The notes under the pieces are model-generated. The model had not been told where the DNA came from and did not search any database. It saw only the letters and a list, made by a program, of their open reading frames with translations. Position numbers and translations under genes: made by a program. Positions 58,181-64,000 of a stretch of 64,000 nt of DNA are shown here, one piece after another (position 1 is the first letter of the stretch; each line of letters starts with the position of its first letter). Origin of the DNA: Paenirhizobium cremeum (lineage in GTDB: Bacteria > Pseudomonadota > Alphaproteobacteria > Rhizobiales > Rhizobiaceae); NCBI RefSeq assembly GCF_022884085.1, contig NZ_JAGGCS010000013.1, positions 80,476 through 144,475 of the forward strand, given 5' to 3'.

Positions 58181-58202
58181 CAGGAATGGCCCTTAGGCCC
58201 CG

Positions 58203-58694
58203 TTACCGTGCTGACGTACCGTCGCCCACCTCGGCGGTTCCGCTTTGCGTGGTCTGCAGGACCAACAGAAGGGCCACGCCTGAAGAAATCCAGACATCGG
58301 CCGGATTGAACACGAACGGCTCCCATTCACCAAAGCGGAGGCTCAGGAAGTCAGTCACGGCGCCCCTCATGCTGCGGTCGATCAGGTTTCCGAGCGCGCC
58401 AGCCAGGATCATCGACAGGGCTGCCCGTTGCCAGCCGCGCGAACGATACGCCCATATAGCGATGACAAGTGTTATAATGCCCGTAACCCCGATCAGGACT
58501 GCTTTGCCGATTTCGCCGTCGACAGCGAACATGCTGAACGACACGCCTTTGTTGAAGGTCAGTCGCAACGGTACCAAAGGCAGAAAGTCCGTGGGGGGGC
58601 CGTAAGGTTCAAGGCTCGCCCGCGCCCACGCCTTCGCTCCCAGGTCAAGTGCCGCGCCGACCAGGACCACGGCAATTGAAGCAACCGCCCTCAT
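58203..58694 (-). CDS. lspA: Second lipoprotein signal peptidase II
   Basis: This 163-residue LspA starts MRAVASIAVVLVGAALDLGA and has the conserved LTFNKGVSFSMFAVDG, GALGNLIDRSMRGAVTDFLS (catalytic Asp) and VFNPADVWISSGVAL (second catalytic Asp). Its ATG overlaps the stop of the HMA-CDF gene (ATGA at 58691-58694), so metal export and lipoprotein processing are coupled. It differs strongly from the lspA at 42323. Confidence 0.92.
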   Translation of the reverse strand: MRAVASIAVVLVGAALDLGAKAWARASLEPYGPPTDFLPLVPLRLTFNKGVSFSMFAVDGEIGKAVLIGVTGIITLVIAIWAYRSRGWQRAALSMILAGALGNLIDRSMRGAVTDFLSLRFGEWEPFVFNPADVWISSGVALLLVLQTTQSGTAEVGDGTSAR

Positions 58695-59557
58695 CTGTCC
58701 CTCGCCGCAGAGAGGTCCTGTCTTGCGTCCCGGATGATCGACCACGCCGATTGAAGGAAGAGGCCTGCAACTGCGAACGCGACCACGAGGTCAGGCCATT
58801 GTGTTCCCGTCCACCAGACCAAGCCCGCGGCGGCCACGACCGCGAGATTGCCGATCGCGTCGTTTCGCGAAAACAACCACACCGCCCGCATGTTCGCGTC
58901 GCCCTTGCGGTGCGGGATGAGCACCACGGCCGCCAGAACGTTGACGACGAAGGCGACAAGCGCGAAGCCGCCCATGAGCACGGATTCCGGCTGATGCTCG
59001 ATAAACACCCTGTAGATGGTGGACGCGACGACGCCAAGTCCGAGCAGGCCGAGGAAAACACCCTGTAGAAGAGCCGCCTTGGCGCGAGCGGCGAGGCCCC
59101 ATCCGACCGCGACCAGCCCCAGGAATGAGATCATGCCGTCCCCCAGGAAGTCGAGGGCGTCCGCCTGTAGCGCCTGGGAGCCGGCGAGGAAGCTTCCGAC
59201 GATCTCAACGACTCCGTAGCCAACGTTCAGCAGCACGACGATCCAGAGCGCCCTCTTATATGCCGGGGTGACATGCGACAGGTCCGGAATCCTGTCGTCG
59301 TCATCGCCGTCTGCCGTGTCGCTGGATGGGCCGATGCGGTCAAGCTGATAACCCAGACCCGTGATGGCGCTTTCCAGCAGAGGCAGGCGGTTCGCCGGCT
59401 CGTCAACTTGCAGTGTCATAATCTGCGATGCGATCGATACCTTCACGTCGGCCACGCCTTCGACCTTGCGCGCGGCCCCCTCGATCTTGGCGGCGCAGGA
59501 GGAACAATCCATCCCCGTCACCTGATAGCGGATCGTGTCGGTTGCAGCTGCTGCCAT
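58691..59557 (-). CDS. Cation transporter with N-terminal HMA domain (HMA-CDF fusion)
   Basis: This 288-residue protein starts with an HMA domain (YQVTGMDCSSCAAKIEGAAR, Cys18/Cys21) and continues as a cation diffusion facilitator-like transporter (LQADALDFLGDGMISFLGLV, SRNDAIGNLAVVAAAGLVWW). The HMA domain would bind metal and hand it to the pump. The promoter is MerR-type, facing the MerR at 59627. Such CDF-LspA-MerR groups are known in metal islands; the metal cannot be fixed, but Zn, Cd or Pb is likely. Confidence 0.88.
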   Translation of the reverse strand: MAAAATDTIRYQVTGMDCSSCAAKIEGAARKVEGVADVKVSIASQIMTLQVDEPANRLPLLESAITGLGYQLDRIGPSSDTADGDDDDRIPDLSHVTPAYKRALWIVVLLNVGYGVVEIVGSFLAGSQALQADALDFLGDGMISFLGLVAVGWGLAARAKAALLQGVFLGLLGLGVVASTIYRVFIEHQPESVLMGGFALVAFVVNVLAAVVLIPHRKGDANMRAVWLFSRNDAIGNLAVVAAAGLVWWTGTQWPDLVVAFAVAGLFLQSAWSIIRDARQDLSAARDR

Positions 59558-59587
59558 TTCGTCGGTCCTCGATATTCGAATTCGACC

Positions 59588-59618
59588 ATGGTACTACCTG
59601 TAGTGACTACAGGAGCAA
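59588..59618 (-). promoter_or_regulatory. MerR-type promoter/operator of the HMA-CDF/lspA operon
   Basis: Minus strand TTGCTC (59613-59618), a 19-bp spacer and TACCAT (59588-59593), with the perfect dyad CCTGTAGT-G-ACTACAGG (59597-59613). It differs in half-site from the 35-51 kb group and is next to its own MerR. Confidence 0.82.
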
Positions 59619-59626
59619 GACGAAAA

Positions 59627-60022
59627 ATGCAGATCGGCGACTTATCCGAGAAATCGGGCGTGAACATAGAGACTATTCGCTATTACGAGCGCATCGGGGT
59701 CCTCCCAATCCCAGCCAGGATGTCCAACGGCCGTCGCACCTATGGCGAAGCAGACGCGCAACGACTGTGCTTTATCCGGAATGCCCGGGAACTTGGTTTC
59801 GATCTGGCATCGGTGCGCGTTCTTCTGGCTCTCCAGGAACAACCGGAAGCATCGTGTGAGGATGCAAGCCGCATCGCCCAAAGCCAACTCGACGCCGTGG
59901 AAGATCGTATCGCCCGTCTTACGAACCTGAAAACGGAACTGCGGCGGATGATAGCCGAATGCCGTCTCGGTCAGGTGGCCGATTGCCGGATCATCGACGC
60001 CATGGCGGGAGGAAGACCCTGA
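59627..60022 (+). CDS. MerR-family metal sensor (second)
   Basis: This 131-residue protein has a MerR helix-turn-helix (MQIGDLSEKSGVNIETIRYY), dimer helix and metal residues Cys77 (EQPEASCEDA), Cys112 and Cys120 (IAECRLGQVADCRIID), the Zn/Cd/Pb arrangement. It is divergent from the HMA-CDF/lspA operon and should bind the CCTGTAGTGACTACAGG site. ATG 59627 follows AGGAGCAAGACGAAAA. The frame is open far upstream but only this start fits MerR. Confidence 0.9.
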   Translation: MQIGDLSEKSGVNIETIRYYERIGVLPIPARMSNGRRTYGEADAQRLCFIRNARELGFDLASVRVLLALQEQPEASCEDASRIAQSQLDAVEDRIARLTNLKTELRRMIAECRLGQVADCRIIDAMAGGRP

Positions 60023-60061
60023 GGCTGACATCAAAACTGTGTTGGCAGACTTCAACCGACA

Positions 60062-60151
60062 GTTCCGGCGGACGAGGCCCGGCAAGTGGATGTTGCCCAG
60101 CGTCTCGGTGTCGCGCAGCCGACTGTCGCAAAGCGTCGGCCAGTGTTTTAA
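60062..60151 (+). pseudogene. Remnant of an XRE-type helix-turn-helix gene
   Basis: In one frame LQPTVPADEARQVDVAQRLG and then VAQPTVAKRR look like the DNA-binding helix of an XRE regulator or antitoxin, ending at TAA 60149-60151 shortly after. No start or complete domain exists. It suggests a decayed gene, but the match is short. Confidence 0.3.
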
Positions 60152-60884
60152 GCGGCCCGTCATTGTTGTTGGAACTGGACATTGAGGAGCACGGCCTTCG
60201 AGGAGAAACTCACGCAATCTCGGTACCAGACGCAGTCGCACAAAGACAGGCCGTCGGCGTGGTTGGGCTGCTTGCGTGGCTCAACTGAGGATCAGGCTCG
60301 CCATTTGCAGCTCAACCGGCTGATCGGCACATCAAATCTTCAACGCCTCGACAATAACCTTGAAGGCTGGCGAGTTCTGCCGTCTGCCGGGATAGAACAG
60401 ATAAGCATGGACGGCTGTTGGCATCGAACGCCTTGAAGGGATTCGAACCTTCGACCTCGTATCTCTAACCGGTTGAATCTATTGCTTTATAGAGGTTCAA
60501 GGTGAAATTCTGCCTTTGATTTGGTGTTTCTCTTCGGAAATAGCCAGGCAGGCGGGCCCAATACAGCGCCGCGATGAGCGTAAGAAGTATCGTCGATTGT
60601 CAGGTCATCCATTTCGCATCTCCATCACGGTTGTGCGAGTATCAGACCAACACGTAATGGGGTTGGAAATCAGGGAATGGTCACATCTGAAAATACGGAA
60701 ATTTCGTATCTAGGTACCGAGAATGATGGAAAGACATTCGACGCCAGGTCATACGTCTGGGAGCGAGAAGGCCGCAGGCGCCGAGCAAAGCAGATGAGGT
60801 AGATAGGCCGTGTAAAGCTGCCTCGGCCTTGTTGAAGAATGTTACGTGCTTAAACCGGCTGACCCATCCCCTTGAGATGGCTCA
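60152..60884. other. Gene-poor, decayed region before the ATPase/nuclease module
   Basis: About 730 bp of short frames with no ribosome sites. It holds the tRNA T-arm-like segment at 60440-60452 and marks the right border of the copper/CDF block. Confidence 0.45.
60440..60452. repeat. tRNA T-arm-like segment, copy 2
   Basis: GATTCGAACCTTC, preceded by GCCTTG at 60430, repeats the segment at 51079-51091 in the same orientation. The two copies flank the block from DUF411/cusA to the second MerR. Confidence 0.35.
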
Positions 60885-61697
60885 CTAACGATCCCTCAAG
60901 AAGCGGCGGATGTGCCGCATGCCCGCGAGGCCGCCGGGGATCATGTTCAGTCCATATGGGTGCTTGGAGGCAAGGCTGTATTTGTCCACCATGCGTTCTT
61001 CGGCCAAGAGCGCAGCCTCCCGCGACATGCCGGTCCCGCAGACAGACGAGATAAGCCCAACCAGCTTGGGGCGATCGTCCCTCAGTCCAGCCAATTCGGC
61101 CGCACGTGCATCGATTAGCTCGTTGAGCTTCCGCGCCAGCAGGCGCTTCGACCTTTGGGCGACGGCGGCCCGTGTGTGCTCATTGAAACGGATGCTCCAG
61201 CCTCGCTTGGTAATGCCATAATAAACATAGGTCGGGCCATCGCTGGAACACAATGCATGAACATAAAGCGTATAGCTGTCTGCCAACGGCGGATTGCCTA
61301 GCATCAGCGCCCGCAGTGGGACCTCGACACGCATAGGCACGTCCAGCGTAGGCGACTGCATCGAGAAGAAGACAACGGGTGCGGTCTCCTGTTCATCGTT
61401 CTTGCAGAGAACTGTCGCGAAATAGCCTCTCTGTCCGCGAGAGTTTGTTGTCTGCGCAATGTCGACAATGATCCGTCCATTCGGCTCCACAGGTCCTGGG
61501 CCACTCGCAACGCCACCGGCGCGAATCCAGTCCAACATCCTATCCGGCAAACCATTCTGCGTGTTCAGGCCGATCAGTGCGCTATCCAATACCTGCTCGC
61601 ACTGCTGAAGATCGAAGGTCAGCCCCTGAGCCAACTTCTTAAGGGCGTCTCGATCGACATATCTTAAAGATGGTCCGTGTTCATTGGTTGCGGTCAA
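60885..61697 (-). CDS. GIY-YIG-like nuclease domain protein (TTG start)
   Basis: The 270-residue protein has an N-terminal region of unknown type and, after residue 145, a GIY-YIG-like core: LYVHALCSSDGPTYVYYGIT, KRGWSIRFNEHTRA and AALLAEERMVDKYSL, then YGLNMIPGG, with the Tyr, Arg, Glu and Asn expected of that nuclease fold. It lies seven bases after the ATPase gene on the same strand, starting with a TTG. The pair looks like one functional unit. The nuclease call rests on motif reading only. Confidence 0.6.
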   Translation of the reverse strand: MTATNEHGPSLRYVDRDALKKLAQGLTFDLQQCEQVLDSALIGLNTQNGLPDRMLDWIRAGGVASGPGPVEPNGRIIVDIAQTTNSRGQRGYFATVLCKNDEQETAPVVFFSMQSPTLDVPMRVEVPLRALMLGNPPLADSYTLYVHALCSSDGPTYVYYGITKRGWSIRFNEHTRAAVAQRSKRLLARKLNELIDARAAELAGLRDDRPKLVGLISSVCGTGMSREAALLAEERMVDKYSLASKHPYGLNMIPGGLAGMRHIRRFLRDR

Positions 61698-61703
61698 AGT
61701 TGA

Positions 61704-64000
61704 CTAGTCGCCCTTCTTTAAGAGATTCAGGTTGAGCGTACCGCACCCGCAACGCAACGCTTCTTTTTTGCCTCGGTCTGGAGTTACGAAATACAACTCG
61801 CCGCAGGTGGTACAGCCAAATGAACTGGTGAATGCGCGAAACGCCGCGACGACGGGCATGAAATCCTCCTTCTGGAGGTCGGCCCACTCGTTGAAATGAA
61901 CGGCTGTATTGATCTGCCAGTTGTCGTAGCCGGTATTGGTCTTCGCCTCGATATAAGCTGTCTCGATCGCGCCAATCCGCTCGACGACCTCCTTCTGATT
62001 CCAAGAGTTGGCGGCGACCTTTGCCTTTTTCAGCAGGTCACCCAACGAGCTGGTAGCATTGGGGAGAAGATCGCCCAGCGCGAATTGGGCGTCACCTCGA
62101 AACTCGACGTTCGCACGCAGACGGTCGCAAGTCTCCTTGGCGAAATGCTCGAGGTAATGGCGAAGCAGCGCTGCCGCAGCCCGCACGTCGTTTTTGGCGA
62201 GATGCTCCTCCAACTCTGTCCATACGTCGCGATCATCCCACTCGGTCGGTCCGAGATCTACGGTCCAGGTCCGGAAATGAGCGAAGTTGCGGCCTTTAAT
62301 CAGACCCTCCGACTTCATATGCCGCAACCAGATTTCGTCGTGGGTCGTGAATATGAACTGCGTGTTCGGGAACATCGCCTTGATGAGCGCGCAGACCTGA
62401 CGGCGGTGACCAGAGTCGACTGACATCAAGACGTCGTCGAGGACGGCGAACGTGAAGTTCTGGTCGAGCAGGTGGTTCATGAGCGCTAGATAGAGGCAAA
62501 GTCCCATCCCGTCTTGATGACCCTCGCTATGATAGGCGCCCGGCGGAAAATGGCCGCGACCATAGAAGTCCACGTCGAAGCCTAGCTTGCCGATAGAGGG
62601 TATCAACTTCGCCGAAAACGCCTTCTCATCGTCCTCGTTGATTTTGCGATAGTAGGTCGCAAACGTCGTCTCGACGTCCTTGTAGATCTTTTCCAGAGCA
62701 TTCGTTGTTACGGTGCCGTATGTGTTGAAGACTTTCGAGGCCCGATCTGCGTGTACCTTGCCGACCGCGTATTTCTGCTTTGCGGTCCGGTAGATATCCA
62801 GTCGCTCGTGCGCAAGGACAAGGAAGTCGCGCGCTGCGTCTTGCTTGGTAGGCTCGGGAATTGCTGCAATCGCGGTAGCTAGCGAGGTTAGCGACGGCTC
62901 CAGATCCGGCACGCTGTGGGCCGTGGTCAGTATTGCACAGGTGTCATCAAGCGGCAGCAGCTTCTGAAGCTGCTGGTATCGTGCGCGAAGAACAAACCTG
63001 AACTCAGCGAGCGCGGTGGCGTCGATCTTCGGTGAGAACATGCCGGCGTGATCGATCATGGTGTTCAAGGCCGTGCCTGCGGCGTGTACCGTATCGAGAA
63101 TTGGCTTCAGTTCCGATTCTATCGCGGCACGTCGTTTGCTTACATCCTCAAGATGCGCGAGCTTTCCAGCCAGATGGCCCGTGAAGGCGTCGGGTTCGAA
63201 CGGGGTATCGCAGACGGGGCAAGCGGAGCCATCATAGAGGTCCAGCGCCGACTTAAGAAGGGATTCACGAGACAGACCATCGATGCTGTCCGCGTCCTTC
63301 CCAAGTTCGGCCGCGTTTGTCTCAGCCGTCGCGCAGGCTTGCTTGAAGAAATCGGTTTGGAGCGACTGGAGCGCTTCCCGTAGAGTCGTGAGGTCGGCAG
63401 TCGCCTGGATCTTGGGAACGCGCCCTGGTGCAATGGCCGTGACCGTCCCCAAGCCGTCCTTGAGCGATGTAGTGGCGTCCAAATCGGTGAGTGGCGCAAG
63501 ACCGAGGATCTCGCGACGAGGATTGACTGCATCCAGGACGGATTTCTTGGTGAGCTGTGCCGTGTCGAGGACAGCGAGCAGATTGGTTATAGCATCCTTC
63601 TCCGCTCGTTCGAAGCCGGGCAGGTCTCTGGAGCAAGAGTTTGCAATCTTCTGCAGGACGCCGCGCAGCTTCTCGATATCGTCTAGGCGCAACAGCGATT
63701 GGACTTCTTTTGACCGATGCCCAGGCTCCGAAAGCACATATCGGATCAACTCGCGGCGTGAGAGGACGAATTCCGGATGGAGGTTCACGCTCTCGAAGGC
63801 CGCTATGACGTCCTTGTCGGAGGGGTTGATCTGAGGCGTGTTCGCCGTTTTCACGGACCGCCTGATTTGCGCCTTCTTGCTGCCCAACGATGGGATGGTG
63901 ACGTCGATTGTAACCGACGCTGCCTCCGGCTTGTTGCGGCTATCGACGTGGGGGCCGTGAGCCTTGACGGACAGACCGCCGGTCCCGGTGCCGGCTAGGC
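61704..64000 (-). CDS. SMC/RecF-like ABC ATPase, cut by the right edge
   Basis: The frame runs from the stop at 61704 to the window edge (more than 760 residues), since codons before MGSKK (TTG 63887) are open and protein-like (SVTIDVTIPSLGSKKAQIRR). The N-terminal Walker A is beyond the edge. There is a Cys-pair hook-like CPVCDTPFEPDAF, a C-terminal ATPase part with AYHSEGHQDGMGLCLYLALM and FAVLDDVLMSVDSGHRRQV (signature and Walker B regions), and a final zinc-ribbon-like CTTCGELYF plus RCGCGTL. It is coupled to a GIY-YIG-like gene, which resembles anti-phage ATPase-nuclease modules. Confidence 0.72.
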   Translation of the reverse strand, partial: LAGTGTGGLSVKAHGPHVDSRNKPEAASVTIDVTIPSLGSKKAQIRRSVKTANTPQINPSDKDVIAAFESVNLHPEFVLSRRELIRYVLSEPGHRSKEVQSLLRLDDIEKLRGVLQKIANSCSRDLPGFERAEKDAITNLLAVLDTAQLTKKSVLDAVNPRREILGLAPLTDLDATTSLKDGLGTVTAIAPGRVPKIQATADLTTLREALQSLQTDFFKQACATAETNAAELGKDADSIDGLSRESLLKSALDLYDGSACPVCDTPFEPDAFTGHLAGKLAHLEDVSKRRAAIESELKPILDTVHAAGTALNTMIDHAGMFSPKIDATALAEFRFVLRARYQQLQKLLPLDDTCAILTTAHSVPDLEPSLTSLATAIAAIPEPTKQDAARDFLVLAHERLDIYRTAKQKYAVGKVHADRASKVFNTYGTVTTNALEKIYKDVETTFATYYRKINEDDEKAFSAKLIPSIGKLGFDVDFYGRGHFPPGAYHSEGHQDGMGLCLYLALMNHLLDQNFTFAVLDDVLMSVDSGHRRQVCALIKAMFPNTQFIFTTHDEIWLRHMKSEGLIKGRNFAHFRTWTVDLGPTEWDDRDVWTELEEHLAKNDVRAAAALLRHYLEHFAKETCDRLRANVEFRGDAQFALGDLLPNATSSLGDLLKKAKVAANSWNQKEVVERIGAIETAYIEAKTNTGYDNWQINTAVHFNEWADLQKEDFMPVVAAFRAFTSSFGCTTCGELYFVTPDRGKKEALRCGCGTLNLNLLKKGD

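Noticed and set aside
51079..60452. Complete tRNA genes
   Set aside because: Only the T-arm-like core is present; no acceptor stem, D-arm or anticodon arm could be drawn around either copy.
1..64000. CRISPR arrays or transposase genes
   Set aside because: No regularly spaced repeats of 25-40 bp and no frame with DDE or serine/tyrosine recombinase motifs was seen.

Overview
The window looks like part of a large repABC plasmid from a Rhizobiales bacterium (Rhizobium, Agrobacterium, Ensifer or Ochrobactrum relatives). Grounds: a repA-repB-repC operon with its antisense RNA; DUF736, ArdC, DUF3846 and large ParB-like genes typical of rhizobial plasmids; an alphaproteobacterial LexA box (GTTC-N7-GTTC) ahead of umuDC; and an ATTTGCAATTGCAAAT palindrome ahead of mntH. 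I recognise no transposase, integrase, relaxase, tra/trb gene, rRNA, complete tRNA or CRISPR array.

Left part (1-11 kb): repC (cut by the left edge), repB and repA lie on the minus strand, with an antisense RNA between repB and repC and a pair of 18-bp palindromes upstream of repA. Next come ardC, a Fic toxin and its small antitoxin separated by an intrinsic terminator, a DUF736 protein and a secreted nuclease. That nuclease overlaps a second repC-like gene. The second repC has its own antisense-RNA promoter and terminator with nearly the same spacing as the first. A large ParB-like protein completes the block, so two replication or incompatibility modules may lie within about 8 kb.

Middle part (11.8-28.8 kb): accessory metabolism (DUF1349, AraC, SnoaL-like, GlxA-type regulator, isochorismatase-like hydrolase, MBL-fold hydrolase), a 543-residue membrane protein overlapping an alpha/beta hydrolase, a run of small plasmid-conserved proteins of unknown role, an XRE regulator and a LexA-controlled umuDC pair.

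Right-middle part (29.4-51 kb): an island of envelope and metal genes. It starts with an intact ccmF preceded by a decayed ccmE tail. It continues with an ACR3/BASS-type transporter, DedA, two L,D-transpeptidases, SCO, DsbB/DsbA, a CDF transporter with a frameshifted N-terminus, an FAD monooxygenase, a transglutaminase-like protease, LspA, copper-chaperone-like proteins, a MerR regulator, MntH, a MepK-like endopeptidase and a Zn/Cd/Pb P-type ATPase. At least five promoters in 35.2-51.0 kb share a MerR signature: a 19-bp spacer carrying CCTCWAG-N3-CTWGAGG. This suggests one metal-sensing regulon that joins metal export to cell-wall and disulfide chemistry. It is the most interesting feature of the window.

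Right part (51-64 kb): a copper/silver operon (FixH-like, CusB, CusA, DUF411), a Met/Cys-rich secreted protein, a plasmid NAD synthetase, a second LspA coupled to an HMA-CDF fusion with a divergent MerR, then decayed sequence. At the right edge is a two-gene module: an SMC/RecF-like ATPase (cut by the edge) and a GIY-YIG-like protein, possibly a defence system. All assignments come from reading the sequence; no database search was run.
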